In this document: one piece after another, positions 35,901-44,643 of the stretch | How the letters are laid out: each line of letters starts with the position of its first letter | Position numbering within the stretch: the stretch's first letter is position 1 | Source of the DNA: Lineolata rhizophorae | Taxonomy: Eukaryota; Ascomycota; Dothideomycetes; Lineolatales; Lineolataceae | NCBI GenBank assembly: GCA_010093515.1 | Contig: MU001688.1 | Span: 79,940 to 143,939 of the forward strand | Direction of reading: 5' to 3' | DNA length: 64,000 bases | The notes under the pieces: generated by a model | The model's database searches: none | Seen by the model: only the letters and a program-made list of their open reading frames with translations | Told to the model about the DNA's origin: nothing | Program-made: the position numbers and the translations under genes

Positions 35901-38900
35901 ACGCGCTTCCCGCATGTGCGCTTGATGGGCGTGACGGGGGACGGAAGCCGGGGGGCGTCGTTGATGCCGGCGGCGCCGATCATCGGTAGATGCCGAGCTG
36001 TGCTCGCCCAAAGTTTGCGAGTCGACGTCGCGGGCCACCATGTATGTATTCCGCAGGGCGGGGGGGAGGCCCAGCCCGTCCGCGGGGGCTTTATCCACGC
36101 GCCTGGGAGGTTCTCCGACCGTTTCAATTAGCGGTCCTTGAGCCGGAGACTTGGAGAGCGGACTGGGGCAGCCAGCAAAGGCGGGAGGGGGGGGCAGCGA
36201 TCGGGAGTGACATCGACGGCCGGAGCAGCGTACTACGTATGTGCAGGGAGCACCAAGCCGGCTGGCTGCATTCGAGCTTTCCCCACCGTTGCGTACCCCG
36301 AATCCTGGCAACTGCCAGATGCTTGGGACCGCGCACCGTGCTGCTGCTGCCGCAGCAAGTATGTACATACGGGGCCACCTGTCTCAGACTCTCGTTGCGG
36401 AGCGCTAGGGTTTCCTTTCCCACTGTGCCTACTACGTACGTGGTACGGAGTACCTGATCATTGCCCAGGGCTCCTCATTCGACCAGGATCCAAGCAATAA
36501 CTGCGTCGCGGCCGTACTCCCGCATGTCCGTCCACCTTGCGCGACGCCGGATTGGCCCGTTGAAAATAACTGTCTATTTACGCAGTGGACATTCCGGCCC
36601 AGGATCGTGCCTAAAGCGGGCATCCGCCTTGTTCTTTTCCGCGCGAAGAGGGCATCTCGAAGCACCCCCGTTGGCCTCAGGCCGAGATCCCTTGGCGCCA
36701 ATATATTGCTCCTTTCCCGGCGGGCCAGGGCAAACCGGGGAACGCTGGGCCCCGTCCAATGTGAGCGTGTCGCTAATCATAGAACACGATGGACAAACCC
36801 GAACGCTCGACCGCCGTGATCCGCATTGCCTCGTCGCAACCGTTGTCGTGAGCGGGATGGGCTCCCTTTTTCGGTGGTTGCTACGTAGTCCGGGCGGCCG
36901 GTCGAACGGCCCCTATCCGCTAGTTTCGACGGACCCGCTCGAACGTCTTGGAGAAATTTCCCCTCAGCGGCGTCGCCGCCACGCGGCGACCCGCTGCAGA
37001 ATGGCTGACGACAAACGTAGAACACGCCAGCTTCGTTAGCCTCGTTCGTTGCTAGTTCGGGCCTGCTGCTTCCAGGACGAGTCGCAATCGGCCAAGCATG
37101 GCGGCGCCGCTGGCGCCATCGGCGCAGCGATGGAGCCGGAAAAGCAAACCACTTCCAGCACAGCTCTTTGAGGTTAGGCTGGGTCCTGTGAGCCTTGTTT
37201 ATTGTCCGCCCGGGATGCGATGCATGCTAGCTGCTGCTGCAGGCACGCAAACCAGTCCATCATGCTCCAAAACGCCGGCCAATCAGCCGCGCAGCTATAG
37301 AAGGCGCGGAGCTTAAAACGATGGCCGCGTCCAGCCAATGGGAATGCGTCCAAGCAGAGGATCAGAAAAAGAGGCACATATTGCGGGCTGCATCTGTTCG
37401 GTGGTCACGCAGACCCAAGAGATGCAGAAAGACGTCATTTTGCCCTTCGTACACTAGGCCGTTTTCGAGCGCGCTCTTCCTTGCCTGCAATTGTCAAGGC
37501 CGGACGTCCTGGCCTTCTTTGCCCAGTGGAAACTTAGCCATCCGACAAACCCCCATATGGACCACACCACGCTTTACCCAGCGGGCACATTGAAGATTGA
37601 GCCATGGTCGCAAAGGGTAGCCAGGCGGAGATTGGAGCCAATAGCCCTCAATTAATTCGATCTCCTAACCAAACTGCATGCGTAACTATACTCCGGTTCG
37701 CATATAGCTCCGCTCAAACTCTAAATTCGGGAGAAATGAAGAAAGAGGGACGAGAGAGAGACGGTTGCCGCAAATGTTTCCACCGGTCTACGGAGTACAC
37801 TTCGGTCAGATAGCGCGCCAGCCAGCCAACCAGCGTCTCTCGGAGCGTCCCGGACACCTTCCGCACACGCGTGCCGTGATATTCAAGGCGTCCGAGGCTC
37901 TCGACCTCGCTCCAGCATACCTACATACGTACGTAGTAGTCAGCACGTATGCGTTAGGACAGCTCGACTGTTTCCTTTTTGCTCTCTCCGAGGCAAAGGC
38001 GGCTGCCCGCGCCGCACACCCACCACCTCCCGAACAAGCCGGCGCCATCCCGCTCCCGCGCGTCCCCAAGAGGGCCAAATCGAACCCGCACGGCCGCGCG
38101 CCGAGGCGCGTGGCTTTCGCTCGTCCCGCGCTCTGCCGTCCGCACCCGGCGCAGCTCTCGTAGGCGCGCGCGTCCGCGCGTGCGCGGCGCCAGGAGCGGG
38201 ACTTGCGGCGTGGCAATGCGAGGACGGGCCGAGGCAAGGAAGGCGTGCGGTGCGGCACGCGCGAGGCGCGCAGCTACAGTTCGTACGTAGCTGGAAGCGT
38301 GCGGCCCCGGTTCACGTCGTCGGTCTGGCGGAGCGGGGCGTCCTGGCGCGGGTTTGGAAGAAGAAGCACCTGTTCGGAAGAGAGGGAGCAGAGAGGCGCG
38401 AAGTGCATGCTCAGTTCGAATGCATGCCTTCTACACTTCGGCACGGCGCCGAACCGACGACGCCCCGAGTCCGTGGACGAAGACAGGGGCCGAAAACGTG
38501 CTCTCTCCGCTGCAAGTTTTGCCTACGTACTACGTAGGACCCGTCACCTCCAACCTCCGCGCGGGGCACGCAAGGGGGAACACGCCGTCACGATGCATGT
38601 ATGTAGTCGCGTGTCACAGGCCTGCGCCGAGAGCGCCTCGGCCCGTCACCACCACGCCTCGTCGATTGTATGTACGATCCCAACTTCGACTTTGAGATCC
38701 CTCGCGTTCCAAATTTCCCAACCCCCATCTGGAACGCAGACTCGAAGCTGAGCTACCCACGAGGCATTGACATCAGCTCATGAGATGAATCCGATGGGAG
38801 ACACCGGCGCGTCCTAGTGGAACACGGGCTCAGCCACCACCCGCCTCAGCTGCGGCTTTAAGTGAAGCTCCTCCACACCCCCCCACTCGACACGGCGCCC

Positions 38901-39820
38901 TCCACCCCACTTCTCCCGCGACATCATCTCTTTTTCGATAAATCACATTCATGCGGGCGCCATCATCAAGTTCGTGTTGTCGAGATTTACCTGCGAGCCA
39001 GGGAGCTCGCTGCCAGCCGCAGCTTCAAGCAAAGACTGACGCTCCTGCCGCTTCACGCGCTCAAAAGGGAAAGGAAAGACAGAAAAGCAAAAGGTTTCGA
39101 CGACGGCGAAAATGGCAAAACGTACAACACCGGGGATTCCCTCGTGGTCACCCACCGAAGTACTAGTCCAGCGATCTGTGGCTTAATTACAGGGGAGCGG
39201 ACGGGACCCGATGTATTCCACAGTCTATGGTCGTACGTGCTAGACATTGCGAACATACTTCATTATATCCCCAAAATTTCGACAGTCGCAAGGGAGCAAA
39301 TGACCACAGCCCCAGCTTGACAGCTCTTCTGTTGACAGAGTCCACGAAGCACCAAAGCAACCAACCAATAGAAAACGGCTCGTAATACTTGGCCATACAA
39401 CGTGTGTGCCAAGCACCCTAAGCAGAAGTGTATGGACAACGCAGCCACTGGCTCCACGCATGCAGCCAACTCAACAACCTCTCGAGGCTCATCCTACGAA
39501 TGTAGTCGCATTCTTCCCACGTCAACATATAGACAGATGCACAATCTTATCCAAATACAGAACAAACAAGACTAGAAGACCAAGGAGCGGCTTTCACAAG
39601 CCTCTGAAACAGATGTGTTCACAGCAACAGCGCCGAGAGTGGTGCCACGCACCTGTTCTTCGGAGCCAACCCATATCAAGCATAACTGGAAAAGAGCTCG
39701 TTTTCAGAAGCAGTCTTAGCAAACCTCACCTCCTACCCTCCATGCTTGTACAATGCCCCATGCTTACCGTGTCTTCCCCGCAACAGACAGCAGCGCTAGC
39801 CAACGCAACCCACGTCCAAT
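29991..39820. other. 9.8-kb region without a supported gene
   Basis: No frame on either strand shows a known motif, and the longest (31554-32645, +) contains poly-Phe from a T-tract and has no conserved content. The region lies directly upstream of the Zn2Cys6 regulator's ATG and downstream of the coiled-coil gene's stop. It holds numerous TACATAC/TACGTA words, T- and A-tracts and G-rich stretches. It may be an extended regulatory region or long leader, or may hide non-coding RNA; no direct evidence distinguishes these. Confidence 0.6.
30660..38610. repeat. Dispersed TACCTACATACATAC / TACGTAGTAC motif clusters
   Basis: Short, partly palindromic words built from TAC and GTA steps recur at least 20 times, for example near 30664, 31108, 31853 (CCTACATACATACCTACC), 32974 (CCTACGTAGTACATAC), 33830, 34147, 34265, 35150 (CCTACATACGTAGTACATAC), 35502, 35752, 36228, 36360, 36432, 37920, 38523 and 38597. 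A few more occur at 58660, 59255, 60725 and 63025, all in intergenic DNA. None was seen inside the long conserved exons. Confidence 0.7.
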
Positions 39821-41713
39821 TCAGATCGAGGCCAACGAAAACGCCGGCGCCGCCCCCGCCGAAGATACAGACACCGACGACGGCGCCGGCGGCCACGGCG
39901 CCGACGCGCCCCCCGGCGCCGGCAACGCAAACCTCGGCGCCTTCTTCACCGTCCTCTTCCCGCCCGTCTTGTTCCCGAGCGCGGGCTTCTTCTTGGGCGG
40001 CATGGCGCCCGCGGCGGCGGCGCGGCGGTTCGCCAGCGCGGCCTGGCGCGCCGCGAGCCCGCCGAAGGCCGGCTGCTCGCTCGTCGTCGCCGTCGTCGAC
40101 GCAGATGACGGCCGCGACCCGCCGCTCCACGCGCCCGGCGGCGACCCCGTCGTCGCGCCCGCCGCCGCCCGCAGCTTCGACGGCGCGCGGAAGTGCCGCG
40201 TGTAGCCGCCGCCCGGCAGGAAGGCGGCGGCCGGCATGCCGCCTTGCGCCGGGAGCTGCCGCGCCGTCGTCCCGGTCCCGGTCCCTGTCGTCGTTGTGCG
40301 TCGTGGCGTGGGCGGCAGTTGGAGATACGGCGACGGCGACGACGACGACGACGGCAAGGACGACGACCCTGCCGAGGCCGACAGATGGGGATACCGCGGG
40401 CCGGCAGAGCGCTGCGGGAAGGCCGCCTGCTGGGCCGGCAGCTGCGGGTACGGCTGGCCCTGGGGCAGAGGGAAGGGCGCGCCCTGCAGCTGCGGCATGC
40501 CTGCCTGGCCGCCCGGGAACTGCGACGAGTAGCCGCCGGGCAGCGCCGCCGCCGCCCCGTGCTGCTGGTGCTGTTGCTGCAGCTGCGGCTGGCCGTGCTG
40601 GCCGGGCGTCGGCAGCCCCATCATCTGGTAGACGAGCTGCATCATGTGGAGCTGCGAGGTGGCCGAGTCGAGCTGGCGGGCGTCGTTGAGGCGCTCGATG
40701 CGCTGGTACAGCCGGTCGATGTCGCGCTGGTTCGTGAGGCGGTCGACGTCGCGCCCGTGGTGCAGCTTGTCCGTGTCGCGGGCGTGCATCACGCGGTCGA
40801 GCGTGCGCTCGCTGGCCAGCCGGTCCATGTCGGCCTTGTGGCTCAGCCGGTCCACGTCGCGCTCGCGCGCGCTGCTCACCTTGTCCACCTCGCGCTCCTT
40901 CTCGTGCTGCGCCTTGTCCACCTCGCGCTCCTTCTCGTGCTGCGCCTTGTCCAGCTCCCGCGCGTGCCGCGCCTCGTCCAGCCGCCGCTGGTTCTCCATC
41001 CAGTCGGCGTCGCGCTCGCGGTCGACGCGGTCCAGCTCGCGCGCGTGCCGCAGCCGGTCGACGGTTCGCGCGTGCTCGGCGTCTTTGGCGTCGGCCCGCC
41101 GCCGCTGGTCCAGCCGCTCCAGCTGCAGGTCCTGCTCGTAGTCGCGCTTGTCGTCGCGGCGCTTCTGGTCTAGCTTGTCGAGCTGCCGCTCGTGCTTGTA
41201 GTCGCGGTCGTCGTCGCGGCGCTGCTGGCTGAGCCGGTCGTACTGCGACGGGTACGACGAGGAGGACGAGGCGGCGGAAGGGGCGGAGGAGGAGGAGTAG
41301 GAGGATGAGTACTGGCCTTGCTGGCGGTACTGTTGCGGGTATTCCAGCTGGGCATACCGCTGCCGGTCTTGCTGCTGCTGGCGCTGCCGCACGATCTTTT
41401 CGTAATTTTCCCTGATCTTCCACTCGATCTTCTGGCGCTCGAGGTCCTCTCGTCTCCGGGCCTCTTTCTCGCGCCTCCTTAGCTCGAGCTCCATCTGTTT
41501 GTGCTTCCGTCCGGACATCTTGCTCTTGTGCCGCGGCCGGACGAATTGACGCTCCGTAGGATAGATGTAGAGGTCAGTGCTAGTCTCCGTCGTCGTCGAT
41601 GAGTACTCCGAGCGGGAGCGGTACGGCGAGCGGTCCCGAGAGTGCGAGTGCTGACATCCTTGATGCTTGCACTGTTGCTTGGGAGGGCAGACAACAATGC
41701 GTTTGCTGAACAT
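39821..41713 (-). CDS. Repeat-built coiled-coil protein with low-complexity C-terminus
   Basis: A single exon of 630 codons; the start is chosen at MFSKRIV (41713), since the upstream in-frame extension lacks support. N-terminal third: basic with CKHQGCQHSHSRD (a possible metal-binding Cys/His cluster at residues 15-24), then a charged helix (KQMELELRRREKEARRR). Residues about 158-350 form a highly charged repeat array with a recurring Asp-(Arg/Lys)-(Leu/Val) anchor whose spacing is 20, 20, 20, 9, 18, 9, 11, 11, 11, 9, 9, 9, 9, 9 residues. Two 11-residue units (DKAQHEKEREV) are identical. The C-terminal part is Gln/Pro/Gly-rich, then Ser/Thr-rich, ending with a basic KKKPALGNK...KRTVKK patch. 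I do not recognise the family. A long continuous helix or coiled coil is inferred; no function is assigned. Confidence 0.85.
   Translation of the reverse strand: MFSKRIVVCPPKQQCKHQGCQHSHSRDRSPYRSRSEYSSTTTETSTDLYIYPTERQFVRPRHKSKMSGRKHKQMELELRRREKEARRREDLERQKIEWKIRENYEKIVRQRQQQQDRQRYAQLEYPQQYRQQGQYSSSYSSSSAPSAASSSSSYPSQYDRLSQQRRDDDRDYKHERQLDKLDQKRRDDKRDYEQDLQLERLDQRRRADAKDAEHARTVDRLRHARELDRVDRERDADWMENQRRLDEARHARELDKAQHEKEREVDKAQHEKEREVDKVSSARERDVDRLSHKADMDRLASERTLDRVMHARDTDKLHHGRDVDRLTNQRDIDRLYQRIERLNDARQLDSATSQLHMMQLVYQMMGLPTPGQHGQPQLQQQHQQHGAAAALPGGYSSQFPGGQAGMPQLQGAPFPLPQGQPYPQLPAQQAAFPQRSAGPRYPHLSASAGSSSLPSSSSSPSPYLQLPPTPRRTTTTGTGTGTTARQLPAQGGMPAAAFLPGGGYTRHFRAPSKLRAAAGATTGSPPGAWSGGSRPSSASTTATTSEQPAFGGLAARQAALANRRAAAAGAMPPKKKPALGNKTGGKRTVKKAPRFALPAPGGASAPWPPAPSSVSVSSAGAAPAFSLASI
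40879..40944. repeat. Perfect 33-bp tandem duplication in the coiled-coil gene
   Basis: Two identical 33-bp copies (40879-40911 and 40912-40944) encode two identical 11-residue repeats. Neighbouring repeat units differ at DNA level, so this copy pair is the most recent expansion. Confidence 0.9.
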
Positions 41714-42161
41714 GGTTGCTTGTTGTGGGCAAAGAAAGGCCCTGTTTACTGGCTTCGAAAAGAAATCGAGGAGCTGGGCTGTGAACAAGAAGAACAGAAA
41801 TTTCTCAATCCACGTTGTTGTTAAATCGACCGAGTGCCCCGCAATATTGACCGGTCAACAAGAGAGCGCCACAACACCTCGCGTTTGGGATAGACACAGC
41901 CAGTAGTAGGGGGCCACGACCAAGACCGGTCGAGACTTGCGTGTACCCGCTGTCCATTGGCTTGATAAATTCGGCGAGCAACGTGGCTACACGACATCGG
42001 CAGAGATTGACAGGCTGTGAGTCTACGTGGAGATAGTCAACGAAAATCTCATTCATCCAGAACGGTCCACAGATATCTTTAATAACCTTTATCGTTGACA
42101 AACGAATGTTGCAAACCATCATAACTCTAAGAGCCACACCACTCACGAGCACACCTTTACC
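41714..42161. promoter_or_regulatory. 448-bp divergent promoter region
   Basis: It separates the ATG of the coiled-coil gene (-) from that of the NAP1-type gene (+). No strong TATA box is visible on either side. Any shared control is inferred from geometry alone. Confidence 0.4.
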
Positions 42162-43262
42162 ATGGCAACCAAGGAACAGAACAACTCTTCCGCAAAACCC
42201 AAAGTGAGTGAATTCTTCCAGGAATTCCTCAAGCAAAACCCCAAGGAAGAGAAACCACTGCGGCAGCTCTTCGACCTGCACTCGTCGCAGCTTGACATCG
42301 CGCACCGCCACCAACTCGAAATCCTCGAACTCGAGAAGAAGTACCACCGTCAATACGTGGACCTGTACGCCAAACGCACGGCCGTGGTCAACGGCGCGGC
42401 CACCGAGGATGGCGGCAAGCGCGACTCGGTCCATTCGTCCGACGCCAAAGCCTCCTCGCGCGGCCTCCCGGGCTTCTGGCTCCGAGCGATGCGCAACAAC
42501 CCGCTGATCTCGCGGGACATCACCAAGGACGACGAGGCGGCACTAGCGAAGCTGAAGGACGTCCGCATCGAATACCTGCGCCGACCGGGCTTCCGGCTCC
42601 AGTTTGACTTCGACGAGAACGACTTCTTCACCAACACGACGCTGAAGAAATCGTTTACGTACCAGAGGGACGCCGACGATTTCACTGGTGAACTGGCCTA
42701 CGGAGACGCCAAGGGCGACAAGATCCGATGGAAGCGCGGCAAGAACCTCACGGAGAAGACGGCCGAAGAAGACGGAGGTGAGTCAATTAATCTCCTGGAA
42801 CGGGTTGCTTCTCGCAAAACAAATGATCTAATAACCTTTGGGCGCTATTCTCTAGAAACCGTTAGCATTTCCGTCGAATCCTTCTTCGACTTCTTCGACA
42901 CTCCGTCTAAAGAAGACGCCGAGGCGAAGCGCGCCGCAAAGTTGAATGGCAGCCGCCCGGCCGATTCAGAGACGACGACAAATGGAAATCAGAAGGAGAA
43001 CGACGCGCAGAACGGGAATGACGACGATGATAGCAGTTCGGATGCCGGCTCCGCCTTGGAATGGGCTCTCGAGCACGACTTCGACATGGGAGAGGAGTTT
43101 AAGGAAAAGCTCATCCCACACGCGCTTTATTGGTACACCGGTGAGGCTGCACTTTACGAGAGCGACGACGAGAGCGAAGATGGTGAATGCGTCGTTGGCG
43201 AGCTACGGGAGGAGGGCGAGATCGACGATGGTAAGGAGGAACGCGGTGGTGAGAGCGGCTAA
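42162..43262 (+). CDS. Nucleosome assembly protein, NAP1 family
   Basis: Exons 42162-42777 and 42856-43262 (G|GTGAGT, CTCTAG) give 340 residues, shorter than yeast Nap1 (417). The N-terminal dimerisation helix (LEILELEKKYHRQYVDLYAKR...VVNG) is followed by the NAP earmuff domain: LPGFWLRAMRNNPLISRDI, IEYLRRPGFRLQFDFDEN-FFTN, LKKSFTYQ, and SFFDFFDTP. An acidic segment (NDDDDSSSD) precedes the last conserved piece ALEWALEHDFDMGEEFKEKLIPHALYWYTGEA, and the C-terminus is again acidic. Such proteins chaperone H2A-H2B and H1 between cytosol and nucleus. The 78-nt intron contains no in-frame stop, so its retention would add 26 residues just before the FFDFF core. Assignment is firm; the exact NAP subfamily is less so. 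Confidence 0.93.
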   Translation: MATKEQNNSSAKPKVSEFFQEFLKQNPKEEKPLRQLFDLHSSQLDIAHRHQLEILELEKKYHRQYVDLYAKRTAVVNGAATEDGGKRDSVHSSDAKASSRGLPGFWLRAMRNNPLISRDITKDDEAALAKLKDVRIEYLRRPGFRLQFDFDENDFFTNTTLKKSFTYQRDADDFTGELAYGDAKGDKIRWKRGKNLTEKTAEEDGGESINLLERVASRKTNDLITFGRYSLETVSISVESFFDFFDTPSKEDAEAKRAAKLNGSRPADSETTTNGNQKENDAQNGNDDDDSSSDAGSALEWALEHDFDMGEEFKEKLIPHALYWYTGEAALYESDDESEDGECVVGELREEGEIDDGKEERGGESG

Positions 43263-43377
43263 AGTTGCTGAACCCGAGTCTGAATGATTACACAACATGC
43301 GTGGAGTTCTCGCGGATTCGGAGCGATTTCCGCACGTCGTAGGGCCACCAGCGAGTGGGGGCGAAGAACCAGACCTG

Positions 43378-43386
43378 TATATATAC
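43378..43386 (+). promoter_or_regulatory. TATA box of the small four-TM gene
   Basis: TATATATAC lies about 190 bp upstream of the ATG at 43575, within the 312-bp spacer that follows the NAP1 gene. Confidence 0.45.
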
Positions 43387-43574
43387 ATCCACGAGCGAGA
43401 CAGTTAGAAACCACGAGCGTACCTTATATCTATCCATCTTCAGCTGAATCTCACTTGACCTCCAAAACAAGAAGAACCAAAAGAAAACCAGAAAAGAAAA
43501 GGCGGGGACATTGAACAATCTTAGAAATCCACCACCACTCCCCGCGACCTCCCGCCCTCTCTCCCGCACCGAGG

Positions 43575-44036
43575 ATGACACCCCCTGGCATCCCCGCCAT
43601 CTACCGCAGCCTCCTCCTCTGGATCGACCCGGCGCTCGCCTTCGGCACGGCCCTCGTCTGCCACTTCGCGCCCGGCACGTACCTCGCGGGCGTGACGGCG
43701 CGCGCGGCGGGCACCGCCTTCGACCCCGTCCACCAGGCCGTCTACACCCAGCTGGCGGGCAACTACATCCTGGCGGGAGTGGTCGAGACGGTGGCGCTGC
43801 GCGTCACGTCCGAGCCCGCCGTGTGGCGCGCCGTCGCGGGCGCCATCGTCGCGTGCGACTGCGTCTTCGTGTGGAGCGGGCGCTCCGCCATGGGGCCCGA
43901 CGTCTTCGCGAAACCGGCGAGGTGGCGCGCCGAGGACTGGGGCGGCATGGGGATGCTGATCGCGGGCATCGTGATCAGGTCTGCGTTGGCGTTGGGGGTG
44001 GGCCTTGGCAAGGCCAAGGGGAGGAAGAGGGAGTAG
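43575..44036 (+). CDS. Small four-TM integral membrane protein (possibly DUF7704)
   Basis: An intronless 153-residue frame with strongly hydrophobic segments at about residues 12-32, 60-80, 84-103 and 123-143. The short stretch QLAGNYILAGVVETVALRVT precedes the central membrane helix, and the C-terminus is basic (KAKGRKRE), likely cytosolic. I recall similar fungal proteins annotated as DUF7704 with no known role; this label is from memory. The start ATG follows a long leader after a TATA box. It lies convergent to the queuine tRNA-ribosyltransferase gene. Confidence 0.78.
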   Translation: MTPPGIPAIYRSLLLWIDPALAFGTALVCHFAPGTYLAGVTARAAGTAFDPVHQAVYTQLAGNYILAGVVETVALRVTSEPAVWRAVAGAIVACDCVFVWSGRSAMGPDVFAKPARWRAEDWGGMGMLIAGIVIRSALALGVGLGKAKGRKRE

Positions 44037-44643
44037 GAAGGCAAAGAATTTGTTCGTCGTGGTCCCGAAGCTGGAGTCAAGGCAGGCTTGTCCAGGGCGG
44101 TCATGAGAGTGCTTTGGCAAGCTGAGGACTGCAATGGCCGATTGGTTCGGTAGGACGTTCCTCATAAGGGAGTGGTCACGAGATACCGTCCTGTAAGAGA
44201 GCGCGGAGCTTTTATTATCCTCGAGAAGCACATAGCCATGGCTCGCGTGTCGATTCGACTGTCCGCTGTAGCCAAAAAGACAGCTATAAAAATAAAATAA
44301 AGAAGCGGCCTCATGTGCGTGGTTAGTTGACAACAAGGAGCTGCGGCCCAATGCTAGTCAAACGGTCTTAAAACAGGGTTACTTCCACCGTGTACTGACA
44401 AGGACTCTGTGCGTTCTTCTAACTCTTGGCCAGGGACTTGTTACCGAGAATCCAGTCTAGCTCGGTCATGTGCACCAACGCTTCACAGTTTCCCCTAGAA
44501 GCCACACAGAAGCATCCTTTGTCTAAGCATCCGGAACCTTCACATTTCCCCAATAAAAACTCTTCCAAATTCGCCTTCCACCTCCCGCGCCACTCACCTT
44601 TCCGCTCCCATTCACACCTCCTCTCCGTCCCCAAATCCCATCG
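44037..44643. other. Intergenic between convergent genes
   Basis: Contains the 3' ends of the four-TM gene and the tRNA-ribosyltransferase gene. An AATAAA-type word (AAAATAAAATAAAG, near 44288-44301) could serve polyadenylation of the plus-strand gene. No gene is seen. Confidence 0.5.

Noticed and set aside
39726-41423. Minus-strand frame of 565 codons beside the coiled-coil gene
   Set aside because: It is the alternate frame of the coiled-coil gene, Arg/Ala/Pro-rich and without pattern; the chosen frame has the periodic repeat.
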